A stretch of DNA of 64,000 nucleotides from Styela clava. Lineage: Eukaryota; Chordata; Ascidiacea; Stolidobranchia; Styelidae. The stretch spans positions 19,683,703 to 19,747,702 of the forward strand of contig NC_135256.1 of assembly GCF_964204865.1 (NCBI RefSeq). The letters run 5' to 3'. The stretch's first letter is position 1. Every line of letters begins with the position of its first letter. A program made the translations under genes and the position numbers. A model generated the notes under the pieces. That model was not told where the DNA came from, did no database searches, and saw nothing but the letters and a program-made list of their open reading frames with translations. Shown here one piece after another: positions 43,301-54,899 of this stretch.

Positions 43301-45503
43301 TTGTCGTTCAAGTCTTCTCAAGTATTTCACGGTCATTTCCAGAATATCAGCTTTCTCTAGCTTGGAATGTCGCGTGGTCTGAAAATATAATTACAAATTT
43401 AACCTTAGTTTACGCAGTTTCAATATTGAAATTGAAATAGCGGGAAATCAAATAAAATTAGTTCATGGAAAGGTCCATTATTTGTGAAACATACAAATTT
43501 TTAAAGTAAAAAAATACAATACTTTTTATTGTCCTAATGTTTTAAGTTGATCACATCTATCACGGAAGAATTCGAATATTTTTCCCTTTCTGGTGGAGCA
43601 AAATTCATTTACTCCAGCAAATCCACCAATGAAACAAAGCATCGGTTATATGTATTTTATTATAAGTTTCAAACAAGTATAACAAAATGGCGTAGCCGTC
43701 GCACATTTTTATTTGCTCATTCTCCATTATGTACACGTGTATCCAAGCCACCAAATTGAATCGATGGTTGTTCAAGTAAGATTTCACCAATCGAATTCCT
43801 ACACTATATCTGAATTTGCATTGTTTATATAGCAAAGTTCATAAACTTTTGTATAAATTGCTCTAACTTTATAAATGATTCGATGTTATAGGAATATTTT
43901 TCATCCGCATAAAACAATTGTTAACAATTAAATAACCCGAATTTCAAATTCAATAACAACATTATATTATATTCATTTCCTTCGCTAAATAAAAAATTAC
44001 ATGAAGATCTGATTCAATTCTACTTCAAGAGTATTTTAATATAAATATATATGTATATAAAGTATTGGTAAAAACGACTAACATCTTTCTTCAAAGCTTC
44101 AAGTAGAATTGTTTTTAATTCGTTCAAACTGTTGTTGATTCTTGCTCTTCGTCTCTTCTCCATCATCGGCTTTGAAGACTAAGATTTAAAAAAAAAAATT
44201 GGTTTGTTATTATTTTGTAAATTATGATTAAATTTGAAATCATTGGGGAATTCGGAGATCAAGATCGTTGCATGGGTAGTCGGGATGGGTTATCAGTTTA
44301 AATTCAAAGAGAAAAATGTGTTACTAACCTAAACAGGACAGAACATCGCGCTACCGAAATACCATTTTAACAGAGTGATAGTATTTTCAGCGTACATTCG
44401 GACAAAAATCTTAAATCTTTCAACTGGAGATTATTCGTCCTTCCTAATAAAATTGATATATTTTTCGATGTTCAATTGCGCCTAATTTTGTTTGCAGAGC
44501 AGATAATAAATAAAATATGAAAAAATATTAATTCAAAAGAATCAAACAAATATGACAAATAATCATTGAAATCACAGAATACTATCTGTTATTAAAGTAA
44601 CATTTTATGTGGATGGAATTTTTAACATAACTGAATGGATCGCATCGATAAAGATGCGCTAAACAGTGTTTTACGATATACAACCTGTCATAATTTCATA
44701 ATTTCGAGAGAGTTTCGTGTGAAGTTTGCCGTCAGCCATTTTGCATTATTATTCCAGGTGCGACAAAACAAATTGACATGGACATTTTGTCTTCTTATAT
44801 TTTGAATATTTAACTGACCTTAACTGAAAGTATTTTATTATTTAATAACTTAACCCTTTGTATTAAACGTAACCTTGTTTTGTTTGTATTTTGGGCTTGA
44901 TCCAGAAAATAACGAGTTCAATAAAATAGGAATGATGTACCAGTATACATTACACCATGTCCTGTGACGGAATTTGAGATTCAAATTAAACTGCAATCAA
45001 TAAATTATCTATATCTATAATTGATTTGAAATTTTAATCAATTTGCAATTAAATAAACGAAAATATAAAACAATGACTTGGATTGTTTCTTTTAAACTAC
45101 AAAACAATGGGATCTACAATTCAAATTTGAAAAAATTCTGCTTTCCGAGACCAAATCGAAGTGAATGAAACACCCATTTTTGAAGATATATGCATTTTGT
45201 CTATGACAATCTATTTCTACGTAATATAATCGCAAATAAATAAAGTTCTGGATACGAATAGGACATCAGCATTAAGAATTCTCGATAGCAATATCTTAAT
45301 CCAATAGTGAATTCCTTTAGTTTATCTGAATCTTATATATCGGTAAAATATATCTGAATTTGTCCTACTTTGGCAGGCAAATGCGCTGTAGCCAATATCA
45401 TTTTAAATATCATATCCACCTTGGGATTGTCACCACAAGCACTTCCAGAGGAATCAATTTCTTCTCCTTGTTGACTTTCATCGACCATTTCATTCGGTTG
45501 CAT
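40376..45503 (-). CDS. HES: Hairy/E(spl)-type bHLH-Orange repressor with WRPW
   Basis: Six exons, 45503-45420, 44178-44083, 43378-43291, 42389-42232, 41284-41140 and 41058-40376, join in phase (1254 nt, 417 residues). After a 28-residue acidic leader comes the basic region with the HES-specific proline ([15 protein letters not shown]), helix 1, and helix 2 ([20 protein letters not shown]). The Orange domain follows ([15 protein letters not shown] and EVTKFLST to LLSHLETC, ~94-138). A long Ser/Thr/Asn-rich region leads to WRPW, the Groucho-recruiting motif, followed by six more residues (SHDNVS). By family it is a nuclear transcriptional repressor downstream of Notch or FGF, binding N-boxes or class C sites. 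Joining exons 3 and 4 requires a GC donor (ACAG|GCGAGC). Possible Notch and autoregulatory sites lie upstream. Orthology to a particular HES paralogue is unresolved. Confidence 0.92.
42565..42650. mobile_element. Partial hAT-type terminus in HES intron 3
   Basis: CAGTGCTTTTCAACTGGGGT is a CAGTG-type hAT left end. The following bases (TTCGCGTAACC, TTCTTCAGCATTCGG) fit the subterminal region of such elements. No partner end was found in the intron, so only a fragment remains and its right limit is arbitrary. Confidence 0.45.
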
Positions 45504-45766
45504 TTTCTATTTTTAAATTATTTAACTCTAAAAATGAGAAATTTACTACGATAAATATTTGTAGTATGTTTTATTGTTGTTCCCATACAGAGAAATAAAC
45601 TATTAACTAAATTACTATTTGTGGAATTTTGAGTTTGATCCGACAAAATGTTATCCTCCCTGACAAAGGCGAGTATTACTCAAGTTACTAATCTTTCATA
45701 CACAAGATCGGACACAACTTCCTGCATGCTCTGGGTGAGAGGTTCTTTCTCTCGACGCGCGTTGTG

Positions 45767-45783
45767 CACGAGGCAGGCACGAG
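45767..45783 (+). promoter_or_regulatory. Paired N-boxes (CACGAG) near the HES start
   Basis: Two copies of CACGAG (45767-45772 and 45778-45783), eleven bases apart, lie in a GC-rich patch about 265 bases upstream of the HES start codon. CACNAG N-boxes are binding sites for HES proteins, and paired N-boxes mediate autorepression of vertebrate Hes1. Function here is inference. Confidence 0.45.
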
Positions 45784-46160
45784 CCTGGCGATCGAACAAA
45801 TTTAGAAAAAAAATTAACGTCGTTGCCTTTTTTCTTCTTATAAATTTTACGTAAAGTCAGCAAAATGAGACAAGAGTGATTTAAGGTTCAACACGTCGTC
45901 AACGTTTTTAACACTCCTGCTTTAATCCTTTCCTCGCCGTCAATACCTTTATTCTCTTTTATTTTACTGGAGTTTGGCGAAGGGTGGTCAATAAACCAAA
46001 CTTAAGGACACATCATTCATGTTTGACTGTAGATTATCTAGCTTCATTATTCTTTTAAATTTGTGTCGGTTGATAGGGTGTGTATCACTATGTGCACATA
46101 TTGTTCAATTGTTACAATGAAATATTTGAAGACGTCAGATTGTCATAACTTTGTTTGCAT

Positions 46161-46168
46161 TTCCCACG
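46161..46168 (-). promoter_or_regulatory. CSL (RBPJ/Su(H)) site 1
   Basis: TTCCCACG, the reverse complement of CGTGGGAA, a perfect high-affinity CSL site, about 660 bases upstream of the HES start codon. Binding is not shown. Confidence 0.5.
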
Positions 46169-46581
46169 ATATTGGTAGAACCGTTTGTGCTGTTTGACAA
46201 TGATAATACTGATTTGTGGACATGCCTGTTTCAAGCTTGATTTGTGAGAGATTTGATTCGAACAATTGTGATCAGGCATAAGAGTTTTTATTACTTCCAA
46301 TCCAAATTTGGCATTCATAAAAACCCTTTTGTTATAAAATATGCAGGAAATCAAGCTCAATTAATACAATATTTTGTCTCACTAGAACAATTTTTAAAAA
46401 CTTAAAAGCCTAAAATAAAAAGTCCAATTTTTATAAAATGCAAAATGTCATTTTCTTTTTATTAATTTTGCGGTGAATGATCGATTTGTATCAACTTCAA
46501 TAAATTTCTTTGTTTACATTTAAACTGTTGTAAATTTGATAAGCCGTGGAAATATTAGTTTATACTCGAGTATGACGTACT

Positions 46582-46589
46582 TTCCCACG
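46582..46589 (-). promoter_or_regulatory. CSL (RBPJ/Su(H)) site 2
   Basis: A second perfect TTCCCACG, about 1.08 kb upstream of the HES start, beside a GC-rich patch (GTCCGACGCGGGCGAGG). Same orientation as site 1. Confidence 0.5.
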
Positions 46590-47879
46590 CGTTCAATTCG
46601 AGTCCGACGCGGGCGAGGAGTCGAAGACTAGGGAAAGTAGAATTTACCAATTTTGATTAGCTCTCCAATATTCAAATGTGTAACAAACAAAAAAAAAACA
46701 TGACTTGACATAAATCTCACAGTATATTAAAACTTAAAAAGATAGAATGATGAAATTAAATGAATAAAAATATTACTAAATATTTCAAAATATCTGATCT
46801 ATCTGAACTGTATACAAATCTAATGACACTTTTTATTATTAATACTTTTGTATATAATATTTTTATTTAAAGCGTTGTGATGTTTGCAATATCGGTCTGT
46901 TTGTATGTATCTATAACGTCAAGTGAATCTATAATTTTTGATGGTTCTAAATCATTTCAATATCCAATTTCCGTTTAAATAGATTTAAATTAAAAATTAT
47001 TAAACGTTTTGAAAGTTTTGCTTTTTAAATAATTAAAAGGGAATATATTTCCCCATAAGAAATGGAATATATATCGTTACATTATTTCCTAGTTTATACT
47101 GTTTCACGTCTTATTTGAAATTTCTCATTGTTCAGCAAAAGTATTGAATTATTTTAACCATACACCATTCCTTAAATTTTCACATGATATTAATATCAGC
47201 AATTCTATATCTAAATATACTTGACAGGAATTTTATGTGAATGCATAGTTTCAACCAAGATTATTTCGGTTACAGAAGTTAATACATACTCAGCCGAATT
47301 ATAATATTTCAAAAATATAAATATTCTTACATTTCATAATGCTCTTATATTTGCGGTTTGGCAATATTTAGAGCAGGCGATATTTATACTATTTTGTCGT
47401 TTTGATTCATGTTTTCATAATGTCAAACAATGTATGTCGAAATATCGAAATACAAAAACATAAAAAATAGTTTTCAAATATAAACATTATTCAAATAATA
47501 ATTTAATTGTTTCAAAATACCAGATTTTCTAATTTAGTTAACTTTAATATTGCTACACCTATTTCTTCTCTGATGGCGCGTGTTTTATTACGATGGTCAC
47601 TATTTTGAACTTGTGACCAAAATATATCATTGGTCAAGATTGACTGTTCAATCAAATCAAAACTTGATTGTCTGTAGAAAAGAATATTCGACTTAATCAC
47701 AGTATTCTTCGATGTGTCATAATTGACAAAAAGCAAAATCCACGGTTTATGACCGAGTAATTCTGATCTCGCATAACGGGATTATGTTATAATTTGATGA
47801 AACTTGGTCGCCCGCCGTCGTCACATATCTCTGTCATGCGCGCGGTTACCCAAAGGACCGATCTCGTAAACATTACTAG

Positions 47880-47887
47880 TGTGGGAA
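47880..47887 (+). promoter_or_regulatory. CSL-like site 3
   Basis: TGTGGGAA fits the YGTGRGAA consensus for CSL. It lies at the edge of a GC-richer island 2.4 kb upstream of HES. Weaker evidence than the CGTGGGAA matches. Confidence 0.35.
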
Positions 47888-48764
47888 AATACTCTCTCGA
47901 CGGTTCCCATACCGCGAGACGAGTGCCCGAGGCAAAACGAGGCAGATAGACCGATAGGCGAAAATGTTAAAAAAGATCGTGGCCGGATATTGCTCGGACT
48001 CCGACATTAAAATACAAGAATTATTGTTTGTTTTGTTTTTAAAATACATAAACAAATTCTGTGACAAAGCTGACAAATTGTAATAGAATGTAAAAGTGTT
48101 AACACGAACTTTAAATGTAATTAATTTGAGTTTTTGCCATCGACGCGGAAAGTATTTTGTAATTTTTATCGCAATTTTAAATAACAGACAAATGTTCTCA
48201 AAGAATAATTACACTATTCATTTTGTACCGGAAGAAAGTTGGACTCATCAGACATTACCACTTTACAATAAGATAGAGAAACTGTAAGAGTATCGATTTA
48301 TTTTCTGCAAAAGAGGGTGCGACCAACGGTTAACATCGATTCGAACTGGATTCGTCGTCGACGATTAGTATTTTTATGGCGTGATAAATTATGACGGCAA
48401 TCAGTCGGAAACGCCATTTGTTAACTTAGCAGTGTGAGAAAAATACACAAAAACGATTGAAGAGGGGTATTTAAGTATAATATGCGACGGCGATGTTTAC
48501 CGACCAAGTTTGTCAAATCTTTTTATCGCTCATATTCGATAAAAACTATCCTTTTCCGGTCTCATACTTCCCCAAGCATGATTGATATAAATTGAACAAT
48601 GTTTCATCTATAAACCATTCTTGTGAAAGGCATCTATTTTACGAAAATAATAATATTTTCGGAAATGCGGATCTGACAAGGGCGTCACGTCTCGAGGAAT
48701 GACATTCTTCTTCTTAGATAATAATCATAAGCTATATCTCTTATGACATCGTCATTGTCTTGAC

Positions 48765-48772
48765 CGTGGGAA
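48765..48772 (+). promoter_or_regulatory. CSL (RBPJ/Su(H)) site 4
   Basis: A third perfect CGTGGGAA, 3.3 kb upstream of the HES start and opposite in orientation to sites 1 and 2. Could act with the nearer sites or be chance. Confidence 0.4.
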
Positions 48773-49500
48773 CTATTCGTTTTATGAGATAGAAATAAAC
48801 AACATGCAAAATGAGAACCGCGCTTTTCGGCTTTAAATAGTTCCGTAGAAAAATGATAAATTTTACCAAAATTTGTTATCAATTTGCATATTACTTGGAA
48901 GCCGCATTTAACTCGAGACTGATATATATAAATATACATATGCTAATCTTGTAATGTCGAATATCGCATCCAATTAAAAGTAAAGTGAATACAAAATCTC
49001 AAGCTGTGTTGTATTATTCTAAAAACTATGCAAATAGCGGACTAGAAACGGATGGCCAATGTATTTCTACGCTCACTCTAGTCAATGGTGTCGTTTTTCA
49101 ACAGCGCCCTTGTCGCAGAGTGGTAAAGCCCAACCTTCGTGCGACGCCATTTTGAGAAATGTAATCGCTTTAGTACCAGGTAAACGAGATTAAGAAGTCT
49201 ATGGTATATTATGGTAATATCGTATAAGATTTAAATTTCATCTAGACAGAATGGATTACTCATAATACCAAATGCTTAACTGAGAGTGGATTCCAGTAGT
49301 GCTCATATACAAGTGGATACTGCCGCGCATATATCGCAAGTGACCATCCTCTCTTAGGACAGATTATAACAAAATATTTGCTTTTTATGTGTGTTGATAT
49401 GCAATAATTTTAGTGGCTCGTTGTTAAGTCGCATTTCATCGTCAAGTTCATGCATGACAATTGACAATTTTTTCTTAGAATAAGTTGTCGACAAGAAATT

Positions 49501-52372
49501 AGCAGTTGCATACCAGGCTCAGTGCCGATCAGCATACGGTACTTAATAACGTTACATCGTATATGGCTCTTGTGGAATTTACGAGATGTTCAAAGTGCCA
49601 TTTGTATTGAATAACCAACGGGAATTTTCGTGACACGACGTTAAACTTGTAACACCATCTACTTCTGTAATCACGATTCGACTGATTTCTAATTAAATTT
49701 GACAAAAAAAAATTATAGGTGTAACGAAAATTGATGTTGTTTTTCAAATTCAAAACAGTGACTTCATCTCCTATGAAAGTATCCAGCTGTGACAATTTTC
49801 ACACCAGATTATGCTGACCTGTGATCTGACGTGTTTGTGCGTCATTAAATTGTTTCCATCATTGAGCTATTTCGTAATTTTTTTTTTTTTTTCTTCTCTA
49901 ATCGTGAACTGTGTCGTCGAAAGAAAATGTTACAAACAGTAGTCTAGGATAGGATCATAATAATTAAATCAGTAACTTGCGAACTCGATTTTTTCTTCGA
50001 AGAATCAAGTTAGATTACATTCATCTTTATTTTTGAGAAATTCGGACTTATATTCAAATAAACCATATAATATATCTGTTGTATTCCTTTCACACCTCAA
50101 AGCACAGCACAAAGTATGCTCGATATCGATGTAGAAGTGATGAAATGATATTTACAAGCTGAGTTTGGCAATTGCAATATCCGATGCTTTACATGAATGA
50201 GTTGTATACAAGTTCGGTATATTATATTTTATGTAGTGTTTGCTCTGAATATGGCTTTAGCAGACACTGATATGTAAAAGTCTACAACGTGATTAGAAGG
50301 ACCAGTACGACATTTCCATCTCAATTTTATTATACCCTGCTGGGCGAGAGGTCACATAATGGCTTGTGGTTTTTCGTACGATGTATGAAACGAATCCATT
50401 GCAAATATAGGAACGATGAAACGATTCTACTTGCGATGATAGAATGGACATTTGGTTTCACTTTACAGTAATTGCGTATTGAGCGTTTGTGCAAAAAAAA
50501 TCCTATAAGGTTATCTGTTTCTTATACAACAAACCAATCTCTGAGTTTTTATTGAATTTGAGCTGCCGTTGAAAATAACACAATTGTAAGTTTATGTGGA
50601 ACACTTCACAATTATTTTATGAGGTAATATTAGTTTTTAGTTCACTTTTTTATAGCAACGTTTATATCGATTTACTTGAGAAGCAAGCTCGTTCTTATGT
50701 CTGTAATTTGCATTTCTGAATATTGAGTTCAAGAATATTATGATAAAGTTCAAAAGTTCAATGAATAGCAGTACCGAGTCAAATAACATATTAAACAACT
50801 TTTGATACTAAGTTACAAAGAAATAAAATATCATAATCAGAGTATTTTTAACAAATTTAAAAGCCTGCTTGATATTAGCCAAGCGAATTCAAAAACAAAG
50901 AATAATTGACCATTTCGCTTTTAATTTGGTTTTGAGTTTTTTTTACTTTGAAACAAATTTTTGTCATCCCAGTTTTTCTTATTTTAAAAATGTTCACGAA
51001 AATTTATCTTTAAAATTTGTACAAAATAAAAACTTTCTTCATTCATCGAGACTCTAAACTCGCACTTTCCGCCATTTTCAATTGCAATTGATTGTTATCA
51101 CTCAGTCTATAATGATTTCATGAACTCACTTCAGAACTTATATTTCTATTATTATTGGGAAATGGGTAGAAAATGTATATGATTGCTATAAATTGCTACT
51201 TGATCATGATAACATTCTACGTAAATCTTCGAAAAGAAATTTGAAAAAATAAAACGGGTGCCTCGCTGGCATAGCATTCATACAATATTTATTTATCGGA
51301 AATGATTGTTTAAAAAATAATGGATTAAAAATATCGTTATCATGATTTTACGTAAAGAGCGAGTAACTTGATAAGAAATGATTTATTTTCCAAATTTTAG
51401 GTCAGCTCAGAAATATTTCCGGTTCGTATTTTAATCCTAATATCTCAATTTTGTGGAACGCAATCAAAACACACATGCATATCATTTATCATTACACTGT
51501 GGATGCGCATTTCCATGCCTTGCCCGAACAAAATATTCACGATTTGGCAATTGAAACATGTGAATAACCGAATTTATAAACTCTTCCGTTTGGGCTGTGT
51601 TCTTTTTAGGGTAATGATAAAGCTACTCAAATGTTCTAGCAAATGTTTTTTTGTTTTGTTTAGACATAAACTATAGAGTTTAGACTGTTGAAGGGCGCTG
51701 GATGCTTCCTGTCACTCCCTTCCCCGGTTTTTATTGTCATTTGCCGCTGCCTTGGTTTCATTTAGGTTCCTTTTGGGGTAAGGATAAAGCTACGCAAATG
51801 ATTGAGCGAAATTCTGCATGTTTTTGTTGTCGTATTTGACTATTGCTCGTGAGAAACGAAAAATGTTACAATTTTCTGGACCACGTATCATGAAGACCTA
51901 TTGCAACTAAGATTTCGAGACCCATAGCCATCAACGAAGTAGTCAATTATGTAAAATTACGTACAACAAACTTCAAAATGGTACACATTGTTAAATTTTA
52001 GCCTCTGCCATTTTGCAGCCAATAAATTTTGACTGACCTTATTATCTTTGAAAGTAAATTCAAAAACACTCGAGAGCTATATTAAAAACTATCTAGAAAC
52101 AGATTAATCCGATAAATTATATTTAAATATCTCACAAATAAATATTTAACATTAGTCCCGTCGTAAATGTGATAACAATCGCACATTACTGACCAGAAAC
52201 GTGCCTTATCGCTGAAATATGTTGAAAGCACTTTTTGTTGATCTTTGCAAAATGTGACTCGCAAGAAGGTACATTACGTATTTGTATGGTTCCTCAGCAT
52301 ATTGCGTAACTGGCTTCTACAAAAAAATAGTGCATTGAATATATACCACGAGTAATTTGTCTCAAAAATATA
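49501..52372. other. Gene desert
   Basis: AT-rich, with homopolymer runs (for example the T-tract near 49880-49900). No splice-consistent exons, RNA genes or bounded repeats identified. Confidence 0.4.
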
Positions 52373-52442
52373 TTGATATAACTAGTATTCAGTCAGAGAC
52401 AAACCAAGTGTTTTTTCTCTGACTGATTACTAGTTATATCAA
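52373..52442. ncRNA. Near-perfect 27-bp hairpin, candidate small-RNA precursor or foldback
   Basis: Arms 52373-52399 and 52416-52442 are reverse complements at 26 of 27 positions around a 16-base loop, 70 bases in all. The size fits a pre-miRNA, but pairing this perfect and the lack of similar flanking pairs also fit a small inverted-repeat element. No known miRNA seed was recognised, so the RNA label is provisional. Confidence 0.35.
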
Positions 52443-54420
52443 TTTTTCTCCAAGTACAACGCAATATTATTATTAGATTAGTTTTCTTTACATAAACATT
52501 TTATACTTCCTCACACATAGTACCGTCATATATACCAAATTTTATTCGATATTGCTCCAAATAATAGGTAGGATTTGGTTTTCTATCAATTTAAAAAACA
52601 GCCTGTTTTGAAACAAGGGCTTGTTTTAAATCGGATATTTTTCTGAAACACCCCTTGCATGGCCCCAAAACTATGCGTTTTAGTAGCTGCGCACGCTGTC
52701 GGGAAAATACTTACAAAAATATAAGAAAAGAATTTTGCTTCGACTTCGATTGCGTAGCTTTATTGTCAAGTTAGTACTTATAACAAAGCAATGTTTATTC
52801 GAGATATCAGAGAGAAGCTTTGATTGAAAAAGGCAAGATAAATCATGAAATATTACTCACGGGCCTGCTTAAGCACAGCCCAAAAACAGGAGCATAGGAG
52901 CAAGCTCAGCGACTAAGTCTGGTAATAACAGTGTGTTTATCAAAAAAGTAATGGAGGATATACTTGGATCGTTGGCAAACTACGCAGGTACTAACGTAGG
53001 TTAGGATCCCATGATGGGTGTGACAATGTGCAATGGGGCTGCTGCACTTCTCGCCGTCGCGGGGTAGTTCAAGTAATGGTTTGTCGTTTACGGCCTCCTC
53101 CACCAACCCGCATGTTGGACATGTTACGCTACAGCTTGAGCGCGTACGAGCAAGATACATGTGGCGTTTCGAAGGGTATATAAACGTTATGGATCGATTA
53201 ATTAACCCATTAATTACCTTTTTCCCTAAAATCCTCCCTTTGCTTATTTTGGAAGTTTTTATCCCTCCCCCCACTGTACATAAAAACTTCATTTAGTTAT
53301 TCAATTTATAATGGATCGCTAGCTATTATGCAAGTCAAGTCGTGGGTGTACACTTACTTATCCTATAGCGTAAATTCAAATGTATAAGCGCTCAACTATA
53401 GAATCCATGATGCAAAAACTCGAAAAATGCTTCGACATTCTTTATATGTTATTGTGACGTCACGACAATGTTATTTTAAAAAATGATAATTTGTCATAAT
53501 GGAACAATTAGGCTACAACAACGTGCATGTCACTTGCCACCTCTTTTTATGCGTTTCGGCATCCATGTGATAAAATCTGAGTCAATAGAATAGCATTACA
53601 CTAATAACTATTCTATAAAAAGCTTGAAATCGCCAAAAAGTATTTTACGCAATTTGGTTATTAGCGTGGCGATATACTTCATTACTAGTTATTATCAAAT
53701 TTAACATCAGAATATCACGAAAAATAAAAATGTAAACACAACTTGACTTTCTCATGCGGTCTATTGATCCAACAAAATTTTTGCCGCAATACTTGTACAC
53801 AGAGTTTTTCAGTGAGATTTACTTTCATTGTATCAGATTAGATTTCGCAATATAGATGCTTCTATTTCTACAGGACATCTAGTGAATACAATATTTCGTT
53901 ACCACACCGATCACCAACTTTGGCGCGACCGCCAGCGTTCGAAACGAAACAGCCCAATCAAAACTGAAAATGTCAACACTTAGGAATATTTTTTTTTATG
54001 TCAGATTGTATAACACGATTTAATTGAATTATTATATTATAATTTCAGATGTCCATATTTTTCACCGCCCATATCTTTTATTCCAGACATTACATACTAT
54101 CTATATGTGAAAAATATTTATCATATATAATTGTTGATTCAGTCCATCGACGTACTCCAATATATCCACCAGTCAAACAATCCATTATGTCCCATTTGTT
54201 CATCACATTTAAGTAATTACATAATTTATTTTATAGTACGGTAGGCATGGAAATAGTAAAACATTCACTTTAATTAGACAAGTTAACTATCATGTTAGAT
54301 TAGCTGAAGGGTGCGATATTCAGCCCAACCAGCATGAAAGTTCTCAGGTGGTACAGCATTTCAATTTTAAAATTGCATATCAATAATAAATATTGATTCA
54401 ATAGTTGTAATAAATTAGGG
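52443..54420. other. Gene-poor region with one GC-rich open stretch
   Basis: Around 52906-53292 the base composition rises and a minus-strand frame of 128 codons is open, with several Cys/His pairs (CPTCG, CHTHH, CVVCQR). It has no start context, splice support or recognised fold, and a plus-strand frame of 87 codons overlaps it. It may be a transposon relic. The rest is AT-rich with nothing recognised. Confidence 0.35.
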
Positions 54421-54899
54421 TTTATTTAGTTCAGTTGAACCGGTCTCTCGAGCCGGTCTCTGGATCCAACAATACTGCATAGATATCTATTTTGTATGGT
54501 GGGAAACATTAATTTAATCTTGGTTTTATACTGTATTCTCAGATGAATTTTTATTTCTAATTTATTATACTCCACACTATTTCGATATATCCAAATGAAT
54601 TGCTTACCAATTCCGATTGAGACAATCCAGTATTCGTTGTCAATGTTGAGCAAAAGAAGCACTGATTTTATGCCAGTTCGGCCAGGTTGGCACCAAGCCC
54701 AAAATCAATTTAAAAAGGACATTTACATAATAAATGATTTACCGTTTCACTCTCATTTTCATCGCATAAAAGACAGTTCCATCTTCATCATTGAACCACT
54801 GATAAAACATTCATTTATTCATTCAAAACATCTATTCGTAGAGCTAAATTTGCCGCTTTTCAACAAAAGTCTTTCATTTTTCTCCGTAAACCGTAATAC

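Larger units (their letters stand above)
45504..49500. other. Upstream regulatory flank of HES
   Basis: No coding exon was found. AT-rich DNA is interrupted by GC-richer islands around 45715-45790, 46575-46625, 47805-47965 and 48300-48420. The CSL and N-box matches listed separately fall in or beside these islands. This layout suits an enhancer-rich 5' region but is inferred from sequence alone. Confidence 0.5.
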
